Part shown: positions 52,414 to 61,464 of the stretch, one piece after another
Layout: every line of letters begins with the position of its first letter
Numbering within the stretch: the stretch's first letter is position 1
Origin: DASUPK01 sp963724665
Lineage (GTDB): Bacteria; Actinomycetota; Thermoleophilia; Solirubrobacterales; 70-9
Assembly (NCBI GenBank): GCA_963724665.1
Contig: CAVRVH010000007.1
Coordinates: 124,001 to 188,000 of the forward strand
DNA: 64,000 bases
Reading direction: 5' to 3'
The notes under the pieces: generated by a model
The model's database searches: none
The model's input: only the letters and a program-made list of their open reading frames with translations
What the model was told of the DNA's origin: nothing
Position numbers and translations under genes: made by a program

Positions 52414-54636
52414 ATGGCTGTCCCGGCCGAGAGCTGGACCACCCAGCAGCTGGCGGAGTTCCTGTCGGTCGTCTCCTCCTTCACCGACGAGAACGACGCG
52501 GTGCAGGTAGGCGTCGAGCGGGTGGCCGAGGCGATCGACACCGAGGTGGCCGCGATGGTTCGCGACGGACTGGTGGAGGCGTCGATCGGTTTCAAATCCG
52601 GCTCCGAGCCGGGCATCGCGCTCATCGAGGCCTCGGCTGAGCCCAGGTTCCAGCGAGAGCTCGGGGAGCTCGGCCTGTGCACGGGGATGTCCTCTCCGGT
52701 CGGGGAGGACGGAACCATCCTCTTGGCTGCGCGTGTGGGCAACGAGGGCTTTACGCGGGGGGAGATGGACCTGCTGCGGGGGATGGGCAAGGTCCTCGGT
52801 CTCTCGTTGCGAAGCGTCGAGCTGATCGGTGAGCTTCGCGAGCGACAGAGGCTGCTCGAGCGGCTGATGACGCTGCAGCGCTCCATCGCCAGCCGCGAGG
52901 ACCTGGAGGACGTCTTCGACGCAATCGTCAGGGGTGCCAGCGAGCTGCTCGGTGACGAGCTCGTGGACCTCAGCCTGATCGACCCCGAACAACCATCCAT
53001 GATCGAGATCGTTGCGTCCGTTGGTTACCCAGCGAAGGTCCTCGACCAGATCCGGAGAACACACGTGAACGTCGGGGTGACCGGCCACGCGATCGCCAAG
53101 AACAGGCCGATCATCGTCGAGGACTACGAGGCCGACCCAAGGCGCATCCTCGACGTCGCTCTCGACGGGCTGCGGGCCATGATCTCCGCGCCCGTGTATC
53201 AGCGGGGCGAGCTGGTGGGCGCACTCTCGATGGGGACGCGCCGGGCCGGTCGTCGATACAGCGAGATGGAGCGCGACGCGGTCCTCGCCTTCGCCGAGCA
53301 TGCCGGCCTTGCGCTGAACGATGCGAAGGCCGCGGAGGAGACCGCCCACGAGGCCTTCCACGACCCTCTCACCGGACTGGCGAACAGGGCCCTGTTCCTG
53401 GACCGCCTGAGCCAGGCGAAGACGCGCGCAGCGCGCTCCGGCGGGTCGGTCGGCGTTCTGTTCGTGGACCTCGATGGGTTCAAGACCGTCAACGACAGCC
53501 TCGGGCACGCAGCCGGCGACCAGCTGCTGATCATCGCGGCCCACAGGCTCGTCTCAGTCGTCGGGCCCACCGACACGGTCGCGAGGTTCGGCGGGGACGA
53601 GTTCGCGATCCTGATCGAGGACGCGAAGGAGCCGATCACGGCCGCCCGCCTGGCCCGGCGTTCCCTCGAAGTCCTCGAGAAGGTGATCGAGATCGACGGG
53701 CGCGAGGTCTTCGTCACCGCGAGCATCGGCGTGTCGGCCGGCCTCGAGGAGGAGCCCGAGGAGCTGCTCCGACGCGCCGACCTGGCGATGTACGAGGCGA
53801 AGGGACAGGGCAAGGGCCGCTACGAGCTCTTCCAGAGCCACATGCACGAAACCATGGCCCAGCGTCTGGAGCTGGAGCAAGACATGCGCGGGGCCGCCGA
53901 GCGCGAAGAGTTCGTCCTGCACTATCAGCCGATCGTGCGGCTCGACACCGGCGCCGTCGTCGGCGTCGAAGCTCTCTTGCGGTGGATGCACCCGTCCCGC
54001 GGATTGATCAGTCCGGAGGAGTTCATCCCCATCGCCGAGGACAGCGGCCAGATCCATGCCCTCGGCCGCTGGGTGCTGCGTGAGGCTTGTGAGCAGATCG
54101 TTGGCTGGGAGGGCGAGCACGGGCCTCTGCATCTGACGGTCAACCTCTCCAGCGCCCAGCTGCGCCAGGCCAGCATCGTCCGGGAGGTCGCGGAGGTGCT
54201 GGACGCGACTGGTCTCGATCCCGGCCGGTTGACTCTCGAGATCACCGAGACGGTCCTGATGGACGTGAGCACCAGCAACCTTGAGAGGCTCACTGCTCTG
54301 AAGAAGGGCGGCGTCAGACTCGCAGTGGACGACTTCGGGACGGGCTACTCCTCGCTGCAGTACCTCCGGCGGTTCCCGATCGACTGGCTGAAGATGGCGA
54401 AGTTCTTCGTGGACGGGGTTGACAGCTCCGACTCGCAGTCGCGACTCGCCAGGGCGATCGTCAACCTCGCGCACAGCCTCGAGATCGAGGTGATCGCGGA
54501 GGGGATCGAGTCGGCACAGCAGGCGGCCGTGCTCTCGGAGCTCGGCTGTATCTGGGGGCAGGGCTTCTACTACTCGCCACCGCTGCCGGCCGCCGAAACC
54601 TCGGCCCAGCTCCGGTCTCGAGCCGCCGCGCGCTAG
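52414..54636 (+). CDS. GAF-GAF-GGDEF-EAL cyclic di-GMP signalling protein
   Basis: About 740 residues. Two GAF-like sensor domains (about 1-135 and 150-300) precede a diguanylate cyclase domain with intact RFGGDEF (GGDEF 393-397). A phosphodiesterase domain follows with EAL at 519-521 and DDFGTGYSSL downstream. Both catalytic signatures look competent, so the protein may make and break c-di-GMP depending on its GAF ligands. No membrane segment is seen. ATG 52414 (or the adjacent GTG) is chosen; a longer frame from 52363 overlaps the hairpin. Confidence 0.92.
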   Translation: MAVPAESWTTQQLAEFLSVVSSFTDENDAVQVGVERVAEAIDTEVAAMVRDGLVEASIGFKSGSEPGIALIEASAEPRFQRELGELGLCTGMSSPVGEDGTILLAARVGNEGFTRGEMDLLRGMGKVLGLSLRSVELIGELRERQRLLERLMTLQRSIASREDLEDVFDAIVRGASELLGDELVDLSLIDPEQPSMIEIVASVGYPAKVLDQIRRTHVNVGVTGHAIAKNRPIIVEDYEADPRRILDVALDGLRAMISAPVYQRGELVGALSMGTRRAGRRYSEMERDAVLAFAEHAGLALNDAKAAEETAHEAFHDPLTGLANRALFLDRLSQAKTRAARSGGSVGVLFVDLDGFKTVNDSLGHAAGDQLLIIAAHRLVSVVGPTDTVARFGGDEFAILIEDAKEPITAARLARRSLEVLEKVIEIDGREVFVTASIGVSAGLEEEPEELLRRADLAMYEAKGQGKGRYELFQSHMHETMAQRLELEQDMRGAAEREEFVLHYQPIVRLDTGAVVGVEALLRWMHPSRGLISPEEFIPIAEDSGQIHALGRWVLREACEQIVGWEGEHGPLHLTVNLSSAQLRQASIVREVAEVLDATGLDPGRLTLEITETVLMDVSTSNLERLTALKKGGVRLAVDDFGTGYSSLQYLRRFPIDWLKMAKFFVDGVDSSDSQSRLARAIVNLAHSLEIEVIAEGIESAQQAAVLSELGCIWGQGFYYSPPLPAAETSAQLRSRAAAR

Positions 54637-54717
54637 CAGATCAGACCCTGATTGCGCAAGGGCCTGATCAGGGCCGAGATGTCCATCCCCGCCTCGGCGG
54701 TGCCTAGACTGAACGCC

Positions 54718-55122
54718 GTGCCGAGGCAGACCCAGACCCAGAGGAGCAGCGCAGGCGAATGCCGCCAGTGCCGCACCTTCTGCGACAAGCTGGTCAACCC
54801 CGCGGGCTGCCTCGAGATGGGATGCAAGTTCCTCTACACCTACGAGGACGCGCGGACCGGTGGCCGCTTCATGGGCTGCATGAACAAGGTGTTCAGCGCT
54901 GAGATCGACTTCGACCTCTTCCTGCTCGCCGAGCGCGCCCGGGAAGGCTTCGGCGGCATCAAGATGACCGGCACCCCGCTGCCTCATTGTCAATTCAGCG
55001 TCGAGCGGGCATACGAGGGAGATGGCCCCGGTCACGAGTGCGTCAACCGCCGTTTCTTCGACGCCCCGGACGACACCCCGGAATCGATTCGGGCGTTCGA
55101 CCTTCGCAACAGCCTGTCCTGA
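54718..55122 (+). CDS. Cysteine-rich conserved-looking protein of unknown function
   Basis: A 134-residue cytoplasmic protein with a cluster CxxCxxxC near the start (ECRQCRTFCDK), then C-x4-C (GCLEMGCKF) and further Cys in FMGCMNK, PHCQF and HECVN, eight in all. The arrangement suggests zinc or an Fe-S cluster. The GTG at 54718 lies 7 nt after TAGACT (54705-54710), a clear leaderless arrangement. It is 7 bp from the transglycosylase gene. I do not recognise the family. Confidence 0.65.
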   Translation: MPRQTQTQRSSAGECRQCRTFCDKLVNPAGCLEMGCKFLYTYEDARTGGRFMGCMNKVFSAEIDFDLFLLAERAREGFGGIKMTGTPLPHCQFSVERAYEGDGPGHECVNRRFFDAPDDTPESIRAFDLRNSLS

Positions 55123-55129
55123 TCCGCCG

Positions 55130-55909
55130 ATGGTGGGCCGTCGGGCCAAGGTCGTCGTCTGCGCGTATCTCGCTGTTCTCTGCGCGGCCGTCACCGGCTG
55201 CGGCGGTGCCTCGCCGGCCGCCCCGCCTCATAGCGTCGCGGACCAGCTCATCCAGACCGACGGCGCGCTGCGGTCGGCGATCGACGGGTGGCGGGCCGGG
55301 GGAGACCCTCCCTCGAGTGCTCCGCCTCAGGAGGTCCTGGACCAGGCCGAGGCCGTCCAGGAGGACGCCCGCTATCTCGCTGAGCACTCGAACCTGAACG
55401 CGCGGGTCATGCCACTGCTTCCGGCGGCGCTCGCGGCCGAGACACGCCGCTTGACCACGGCGGAGCGGGACCTGCTGCGGCTCTCGCACGGGGCCGGCCA
55501 CCGCGAGCTGAAGGTGGGCGCACCTCCGCCGCTCTCCGACCTGGTCTCCTCCTACCGCGAAGCGCAGGCTCGCTACGGCGTCGGCTGGAACTACCTCGCC
55601 GCGATTCACCTCGTCGAGACGAAGTTCGGCCGGGTGAAGAGCAACAGCGTCGCGGGGGCACAGGGCCCCATGCAGTTCATCCCCTCGACCTGGCAGATCT
55701 ACGGCAACGGCGGGGACATCCAGGACCCGCACGACGCGATCCTCGCCGCGGCCAACCTGCTCCACAACAACGGAGCGCCGCCGCAGTATGCGCGAGCGCT
55801 GCGCGCCTACAACGACTCAGGCCTCTACGTGGACGCGGTCACGCGCTACGCCCGCGAGATCGCCGCGAACCCGTACGGGCTCTACTACCTCTATTGCTGG
55901 CGGCCGTAG
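55130..55909 (+). CDS. Lipoprotein lytic transglycosylase (SLT domain)
   Basis: A 259-residue protein with a lipobox (AVTGC, lipidated Cys near residue 24). The C-terminal goose-lysozyme-like SLT domain has YLAAIHLVETKFGRV with the catalytic Glu, GAQGPMQFIPSTW, and ALRAYNDSGLYVDAVTRYA. It cleaves glycan strands of peptidoglycan. The last 71 nt overlap the convergent ASCH-like gene, an unusually long overlap. Confidence 0.88.
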   Translation: MVGRRAKVVVCAYLAVLCAAVTGCGGASPAAPPHSVADQLIQTDGALRSAIDGWRAGGDPPSSAPPQEVLDQAEAVQEDARYLAEHSNLNARVMPLLPAALAAETRRLTTAERDLLRLSHGAGHRELKVGAPPPLSDLVSSYREAQARYGVGWNYLAAIHLVETKFGRVKSNSVAGAQGPMQFIPSTWQIYGNGGDIQDPHDAILAAANLLHNNGAPPQYARALRAYNDSGLYVDAVTRYAREIAANPYGLYYLYCWRP

Positions 55910-56471
55910 CTCCTTCGAGGTAGGCCCGGCCGCGCGGCGACAGCCGGTAGCCCACCAGCAAGCTCTCGGTCAGGCCGAGCTCCTTCAGCTTGCGCACGTC
56001 GCGCTTGAACGGCAGCTTCTCCATGCCGAGGTAGGCGGCCAGGTCGGCCGCCAGCGTCTCGGGTCGATCGGCGATCAGTTCCAGCAGCCGCCGAGTCCAG
56101 GGCTCGCCGCGGGAGCGGTCCATCCGGTCGAGGCGGGCGTCGAGCTCGGCTCGTTCCCGGTCGGTGATCTCGGAGCGCTCACGGAGTACCGCCCGAGGGT
56201 CGTCTCCGATGCGGTGAAACTCGATCCTGTAGAGGCGCCCCTCGGGACGCAGGCTCCGAAGCAGCTCAGCACGCGAGGCGAAGCCGGCGCGGCTTGCGTC
56301 CTCGGCGCTGATCAGGCGCTGGCTGGTCGGCTCGACCGAGTCGATCGACAGGACCCCGGCCCGCGTTCGCAGCGTGCCGCCCGCCCTCACCGTCGGGCGC
56401 TTCCACCGGCGGAACGCGAGATCGATCTCGCCAGTCGCGATGCCGTCGAGCGCGCAGCGGTTGAGAAGCAT
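55839..56471 (-). CDS. ASCH-like protein with C-terminal winged-helix-like region
   Basis: About 210 residues. The N-terminal half (LLNRCALDGIATGEIDLAFR, RAGVLSIDSVEP, YRIEFHRIGDD) resembles an ASCH/PUA-like RNA-binding domain. The second half (PWTRRLLELIADRPETLAAD to SLLVGYRLSPRG) looks like a helix-turn-helix unit. The Arg-rich end overlaps the transglycosylase gene. It abuts nfo, sharing one base (56471), so they are probably co-transcribed. An RNA- or nucleotide-related role is inferred. Confidence 0.6.
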   Translation of the reverse strand: MLLNRCALDGIATGEIDLAFRRWKRPTVRAGGTLRTRAGVLSIDSVEPTSQRLISAEDASRAGFASRAELLRSLRPEGRLYRIEFHRIGDDPRAVLRERSEITDRERAELDARLDRMDRSRGEPWTRRLLELIADRPETLAADLAAYLGMEKLPFKRDVRKLKELGLTESLLVGYRLSPRGRAYLEGATAASNRGSRARTGSRRSRGRSA

Positions 56472-57331
56472 CAGCGTCCCTTCCGAGTTCCCTCGCGATG
56501 CAGCCGCCTGACGATCTGGATGTCCTTCCGAACAGGTGCCTTCCCGTCCACGCCCGGGCCCTCGAGCACGGCGGGGAGCCCCTGCAGGTGCGGCTCGCCG
56601 AGGAAGGCTCGCATCCCGTTTCGGCCGATCTCCCCATTGGGGATGGGGGCGTGCCGGTCTCGGTTCGAGCCCCGCGCATCGCGCGAGTCGTTCACGTGGA
56701 GGAGCTTGAGCTGCTTCAGGCCGATCTTCGAGTCGATCTCGTCGACCAGGTCCCTCATGCCCTCCGGGCTGCGCACGTCATAGCCCGTCGCGTGCAGATG
56801 GCACGAGTCGATGCAGAGGCCGAGGCGCTTCGGGCCGCCCGTCTTGTCGATCAGCTCCGCGGTCTCGTCGAAGTCGCGGCCGAGGAGCTGAGGCGAGCCC
56901 GCCGTGTTCTCGTAGAGGATCGGGCAGCGCTCGGTCTCTGCCAGCGCCTCCTTGATCAGCTTCACGGCCCGCTTGCGGGCGTTGGTTCGGGTGTCGTCCT
57001 TGAGGGCGCCAGGGTGGACGACCACTCCCATGGCCCCGATGCCGTCGCCGACGCGGAGCGCGTGCGTCAAGGAGTCGAGCGACTTCTTGCGCATCTCCTG
57101 GTCGTTCGTCGCCGGGTTGATCAGGTAGATCGCGTGGATCGCGACGACCTCGACCTTGGAGGCGTCCATCGCGTCGCGGAACGCGGCGAAGTCGTCATCG
57201 GAGTAGCGGGTCGGTCGCCACATCCGCGGGCTCTGGTTGAAGATCTGGATCGCCTCGCAGCGGAGGTCCTCGGCGCGCTCGATGGCCTTGGGCAGGCCAC
57301 CCCCTGTGGAAACATGGGCGCCGATCAGCAT
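56471..57331 (-). CDS. nfo: Endonuclease IV (AP endonuclease)
   Basis: A 286-residue TIM-barrel enzyme. The metal ligands and signatures are visible in IGAHVSTGGGL, AIHAIYLINPA, VVHPGALKDD, LYENTAGSPQ, LCIDSCHLHATGYD, LLHVNDSRDARGSNRDRHA and NGEIG. It cuts DNA at abasic sites. The start MLIGAHVS at 57331 overlaps the divergent gltX start region (CATG), leaving no space between the genes. Confidence 0.93.
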   Translation of the reverse strand: MLIGAHVSTGGGLPKAIERAEDLRCEAIQIFNQSPRMWRPTRYSDDDFAAFRDAMDASKVEVVAIHAIYLINPATNDQEMRKKSLDSLTHALRVGDGIGAMGVVVHPGALKDDTRTNARKRAVKLIKEALAETERCPILYENTAGSPQLLGRDFDETAELIDKTGGPKRLGLCIDSCHLHATGYDVRSPEGMRDLVDEIDSKIGLKQLKLLHVNDSRDARGSNRDRHAPIPNGEIGRNGMRAFLGEPHLQGLPAVLEGPGVDGKAPVRKDIQIVRRLHREGTRKGR

Positions 57332-57335
57332 GATG

Positions 57336-58730
57336 ATGAGCTCAGATCCGTCAATCCCCGTTCGAGTCCGCTTCGCCCCGTCACCGACGGGAGCCCTCCA
57401 TATCGGGGGAGCGAGGACGGCACTGTACAACTGGCTCTACGCGCGGGGCCGAAGCGGGGAGATGGTCCTCCGGATCGAGGACACCGACCGCGAGCGCTCC
57501 ACGCCGGAGAATGTCGAGCAGATCCTCGACGCCCTGCGCTGGCTGGGGCTCGACTGGGACGAGGGGCCGATCAGCCAGGCAGAGCAGGCCGACCGCCACC
57601 GTGAGGCGCTCGACCAGCTGCTGGAGGCCGGCGCCGCCTACCGCGATCCAGCGACCGGGGAGGACGTCGCGGCCTGGAAGAAGGAGCACGGCAACCGCGG
57701 CTACCGGGGCGAGCCAAGCGACGAGGAGAACGCCGCCGTCCGGCTCAGGGTGCCCGACGATGGTGACACCGTCGTGGCCGACGAGATCCGAGGAGAGGTG
57801 CGCTTTCCGAACGCCGCCTACGACGACTTCGTGATCGCCAGGGGGGACGGTTCGGTCCTCTACAACTTCGCCGTGGCGGTGGACGACGCCGACATGGGGA
57901 TCACGCACGTGATCCGCGGCGACGATCACCTCTCCAACACACCGAAGCAGCTGCTGGTGATGGAAGCGCTCGACGTCACCCCGCCGCGGTACGCCCATCT
58001 GCCGCTGCTCCACGGGTCCGACGGGAAGAAGCTCTCCAAGCGCCATGGCGCCGCCAGCGTGCAGGAGGTTCGCGATGCCGGCTACCTGCCCGCCGCGGTT
58101 CGCAACTACCTCGCCCTGCTCGGCTGGGGGACCCAGGACGACACGACGATCATGAGCACCGACGAGCTGATCGAGCGCTTCGACATCGCCGACGTGGGGC
58201 GCGCCAGCGCGATCTTCGACGAGCAGAAGCTGCGCTGGCTGAACGGGCGCTTCATGCGGGAGATGGACCTGGATGCCTACACCGAGGCCGTGGCCAGCCA
58301 CTTCGGCCGCGAGCCGGACGAGCGCCTGCGGGCGGCCTGCGAGATCGCCCACGAGAAGGCGCAGACTCTGGACGAGGTCTGGCCGCTGATCGGCTTCCTC
58401 TTCGAGGAGCCCGAGACCGACGAGAAGGCCTGGAAGAAGGTGATGAAGGACGGCGCCCTGCCGCTGCTCAGCGAGGCTCTCGACGCGCTCCGCGGCGCCG
58501 AGCCTTTCGAACCGGAGGAACTCGAGAGCTCGCTCGGGCGAATCCTCGCCGAGCACGATGTGAAGCCGGGGAAGCTCTATCAGCCGATCAGGGTGGCGAT
58601 CACGGGCACGGCGGTATCCCCGGGGATCTTCGAGTCGCTTGCAGTATTGGGAAAGGAGAGATCGGTGGCCCGAATCGAGCGCGCCGTGCAGCGGCTTACT
58701 ACGGAGGCCGAAAAGCGAAGTTCTGAGTAG
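57336..58730 (+). CDS. gltX: Glutamyl-tRNA synthetase
   Basis: A 464-residue class I synthetase. FAPSPTGALHIGGARTALYN contains the HIGH motif and KLSKRHGAASVQE the KMSKS motif. It charges tRNA-Glu, and possibly tRNA-Gln if a Gat amidotransferase is present. Three ATGs in a row (57330, 57333, 57336) can start it; the one at 57336 puts the start closest to the first strand. Confidence 0.95.
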   Translation: MSSDPSIPVRVRFAPSPTGALHIGGARTALYNWLYARGRSGEMVLRIEDTDRERSTPENVEQILDALRWLGLDWDEGPISQAEQADRHREALDQLLEAGAAYRDPATGEDVAAWKKEHGNRGYRGEPSDEENAAVRLRVPDDGDTVVADEIRGEVRFPNAAYDDFVIARGDGSVLYNFAVAVDDADMGITHVIRGDDHLSNTPKQLLVMEALDVTPPRYAHLPLLHGSDGKKLSKRHGAASVQEVRDAGYLPAAVRNYLALLGWGTQDDTTIMSTDELIERFDIADVGRASAIFDEQKLRWLNGRFMREMDLDAYTEAVASHFGREPDERLRAACEIAHEKAQTLDEVWPLIGFLFEEPETDEKAWKKVMKDGALPLLSEALDALRGAEPFEPEELESSLGRILAEHDVKPGKLYQPIRVAITGTAVSPGIFESLAVLGKERSVARIERAVQRLTTEAEKRSSE

Positions 58731-58773
58731 ATCGACGCATGGGCTAAACAATCGCCAGGGGCGTGCCGATTAG

Positions 58774-59835
58774 ATGACCATGGCGACTGCAGCCGCTTCA
58801 GCACGCGGTACACAGGCAGCGACACGCGGCAATGGCCGGGGGCGGGTCCTCGCCGCCGCCTTCGACGAGGCCGAGCGCCAGCCGTGCCTGCAGGAGGGCC
58901 GCGAGCAGGCCCTCGAGCAGGTGAACCGGGGCGCCCCTCCGCATGAGGTCGCGGCAGTCGTCGAGGCCGATGTCGGCCTCACCTGCGCGATCGTCCGCGC
59001 CGCCGGCCAGATCCAGGGCGCCGGCCAGATCCAGAGCGTCACCGACGGGGTCGAGCGGCTCGGCCCCGGAGCGGTCGAGGCGATCCTGCGCTCGGCTCCC
59101 TCTTACGACCTTTTCACTGGCGACGGGCGTCTCGCCCTCGCTCCCGATCGCTTCCGGCTGCATGCCCTGACGGTGCAGCGGGCCGCGGACCGGGTCGCCG
59201 AGATGAGCGGAATCGGTGACCGCGACGAGCTGGCCATGGCGGCGATCCTCCACGACATCGGCCGGCCGGTCCTGGCGCGCCTGCATCCGGGCTACGCCGA
59301 GCGCTTTGACCGCCGCGGCGCCACGCCCGACGATCGCATCGCCGAGGAGCGTCGCGAGCTCGGCATCGACCACGCCCTGGTGGGCGGCGTTCTCACCCGC
59401 CGCTGGGGCGTCCACGCTCGCATCGCGGAGGCAATCGAGCGCCATCACACCCGTCAGGCGGAGGGCATGGCCGCCGTGATCCGCGTCGCGGACATGGTCG
59501 CCGCCCACGTCGAGGACTGCCCCGTGAGCACAGTGGACCTGGTCGAGGCCGGCGAGAACTGCGGCCTGGACGAGGCGGCGGTGCGCGGGGTCCTCTACGA
59601 GCTTCCCCAGGGCAAGGGGTCACGTCGCCGGGCCGCAGGCCCGTGTCCGCTCTCCTCGCGAGAGCTGGATGTCCTCAGGCGTCTCGCCGAGGGCAAGGTC
59701 TACAAGCAGATCGCCGTGGAGCTGGATCTCTCCGCGAGCACCGTCCGCAGCCACCTGCACAACGTGTACGGCAAGCTCGGCGCCCTGGACCGCGCACAGG
59801 CGGTCCTCATGGCGACCGAGCAAGGCTGGATTTAG
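58774..59835 (+). CDS. HDOD/HD-type domain fused to LuxR-type DNA-binding domain
   Basis: About 353 residues. An N-terminal HDOD-like half (LEQVNRGAPPHEVAAVVEAD, TDGVERLGPGAVEAIL) runs into an HD motif (AAILHDIGRPVLA) and VGGVLTRRWGVHARIAEAIE. A LuxR helix-turn-helix ends the protein (LSSRELDVLRRLAEGKVYKQ, STVRSHLHNVYGKLGA). It looks like a one-piece regulator in which a signalling domain controls DNA binding. ATG 58774 or 58780 may start it; TTAGAT overlaps the first. Confidence 0.8.
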   Translation: MTMATAAASARGTQAATRGNGRGRVLAAAFDEAERQPCLQEGREQALEQVNRGAPPHEVAAVVEADVGLTCAIVRAAGQIQGAGQIQSVTDGVERLGPGAVEAILRSAPSYDLFTGDGRLALAPDRFRLHALTVQRAADRVAEMSGIGDRDELAMAAILHDIGRPVLARLHPGYAERFDRRGATPDDRIAEERRELGIDHALVGGVLTRRWGVHARIAEAIERHHTRQAEGMAAVIRVADMVAAHVEDCPVSTVDLVEAGENCGLDEAAVRGVLYELPQGKGSRRRAAGPCPLSSRELDVLRRLAEGKVYKQIAVELDLSASTVRSHLHNVYGKLGALDRAQAVLMATEQGWI

Positions 59836-60235
59836 AGGTTCCGCCTCTTGCGTCTGTCCGCCCCCAGCCGGTGGGGGCGGACCGACGCATTGCGATCAGC
59901 CCCGCCGCGATGGCCATGCCGACCGCGTCGATGAGGACGTCCCTCGGGGTGCCCTCCCGGCCGCGCACGAACGTCTGGTGGAACTCGTCCGTGCAGGCGT
60001 AAGCGAGTGAGATCAGGACCGCCCAGAGAATCGGCCGCCTCACCACGCCCCGAAGCGCCCACCACCAGGCCGAGGTGAGCAGCGCGTAGCCGGTGATGTG
60101 GCCGAGCTTCCGGATCACGATCACCCACCAGGCGTGGTGACCGCCGGCGGGCTGCGCGGAGAACCAGAAGATCACTCCCATCAGGGCAAGCGGCACCAGT
60201 ACTCGGAGGAGAGTGCGGTCGCGTGGATTCATCAC
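59807..60235 (-). CDS. VanZ-like membrane protein
   Basis: A 142-residue protein with about four hydrophobic segments and the VanZ core AYACTDEFHQTFVRGREGTP followed by RDVLIDAVG. VanZ proteins affect the action of glycopeptides, but most relatives have no known role. The 3' end overlaps the convergent regulator gene by 29 nt. Confidence 0.85.
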   Translation of the reverse strand: MMNPRDRTLLRVLVPLALMGVIFWFSAQPAGGHHAWWVIVIRKLGHITGYALLTSAWWWALRGVVRRPILWAVLISLAYACTDEFHQTFVRGREGTPRDVLIDAVGMAIAAGLIAMRRSAPTGWGRTDARGGTSKSSLARSP

Positions 60236-60265
60236 GGCGCCGCCCGGCCCGGTAAAACGGATGGC

Positions 60266-60664
60266 GTGATCTCGGTCACTTCGAAGTCACGTTACGCGGT
60301 GGTCGCGCTCGCGGAGCTGGCGCGCTCCGGCGAGAGCCCGATGCCGATCGGCCAGGTCGCCGAGCGGCGCGGCATCCCCGTCCAGTTCCTCGAGCAGCTC
60401 TTCTCGACCCTGCGTCGCGCCGGCATCCTGATCAGCCACCGCGGCGCCAAGGGCGGCTACACGCTCGCCCGCCCCGCGGACGAGATCAACGTTCTCGAGG
60501 TCGTCCAGGCCCTCGATGGGGTTCTCGGCCAGGAGGGCAAGGAGGCCGGAGGCATCTGGGACGAGGGAGTGGAGGCGCTGCGCACCACCTTCCGCGATAC
60601 GACGATCGCCGACATCGCCCGCCGCGAGGCCGAGGGGGCCGGCGCCGGGATGTACCACATCTAG
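60266..60664 (+). CDS. Rrf2-family transcriptional regulator
   Basis: A 132-residue winged-helix regulator (SKSRYAVVALAELARSG, VAERRGIPVQFLEQLFSTLR, SHRGAKGGYTLARP). It has no cysteine, so it cannot hold an IscR/NsrR-type Fe-S cluster and is nearer CymR-like members. The GTG lies 7 nt after TAAAAC (60253-60258), again leaderless. Confidence 0.9.
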   Translation: MISVTSKSRYAVVALAELARSGESPMPIGQVAERRGIPVQFLEQLFSTLRRAGILISHRGAKGGYTLARPADEINVLEVVQALDGVLGQEGKEAGGIWDEGVEALRTTFRDTTIADIARREAEGAGAGMYHI

Positions 60665-60685
60665 CTCTTACGGCTACTCCGATAG

Positions 60686-60738
60686 CCCGGCGGCTTCGAG
60701 GGCTTGCGCCGGGTCGCGGTGGGAGCAGCGACCGCGAC
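60686..60738. terminator. Two successive hairpins between convergent genes
   Basis: CCCGGCG/CGCCGGG (60686-60713) and GTCGCGGT/ACCGCGAC (60713-60738) lie between the Rrf2 stop and the next gene on the other strand. There is no T run, so the terminator call is tentative. Confidence 0.4.
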
Positions 60739-60764
60739 AGTCCTCCACCTTCGAGTGGACCGTC

Positions 60765-61271
60765 TCAGGTCAGAGCGGCGCAGAGGAGCTCTTCGAACTG
60801 CCCGTTGACGAGTTCTGCGTGATGGCCCGCCGCGAAGATGACGTCCTCGTTGGGACTGAAGACGACTCTGCCCGAGTCATGGATGACGATCCCGCTGACC
60901 GGCTGAGTGGCGAGGAAAACGTGACCGTCGACCGTGTCCGTGAACTCGTCCGTGCCGTCCACGGGGATGAAGGTCACCTGGAACGTGCCCGGTTGAGGAG
61001 CGTCTCTCAGGTGACGGTGTTCGTGAAATGGTCGAGGAAACGGTTGTGCACGATCGTCCGCGCCACGTCCCCGTTGGCGTCGAAGAAGGTCGTGCCGAAC
61101 GTCGTCCCCGTGGTGAAGAGCGATATGTCCTGACCATCGCAGGTTGTGAACTGCGGAACGAACTCGGAGTTCGTGTCCTTGAAGTGGAATGGCGGCGCGG
61201 CTTCCGAGATGGAGGGGAAGACGAACACGCACCCTGCACAAGACGAGAGTGACGAGAGAGCGGAGTCTCAT
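60765..61271 (-). pseudogene. Secreted protein of unknown function with two compensating frameshifts
   Basis: Reading from ATG 61271, the hydrophobic start MRLRSLVTLV leaves register near 61238-61242. The mature-type sequence continues in the next frame (FPSISEAAPPFHFKDTNSEF, FTTCDGQDISLFTTGTTFG, NRFLDHFTNTVT). At about 61011-61015 one C appears to be missing and the original frame resumes (LRDAPQPGTFQVTFIPVDGT to FEELLCAALT). Corrected, the protein has about 169 residues with an export signal. I do not recognise the family. Confidence 0.55.
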
Positions 61272-61464
61272 AGGCACTTGAGTGATCGAGTCCCTGGTCC
61301 GACACCGTACCGCCGGCAGGCACTTCTGCAACTAGAGCTAACTCGTTTCGGTGAATGGTGGAAAAGAGCAGCACTCCACGAGTTTCTCCTCCGACATCGC
61401 TCACGCAGTATCTCTCGCGGAGGCTGCTGCGCGATGAGTGAGGTCGGAGCCTGACTACGGCTGT

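Noticed and set aside
60877..61404. A 175-residue minus-strand frame in the 61 kb region
   Set aside because: It is an out-of-register reading of the frameshifted secreted protein; the conserved-looking segments lie in the other two frames.
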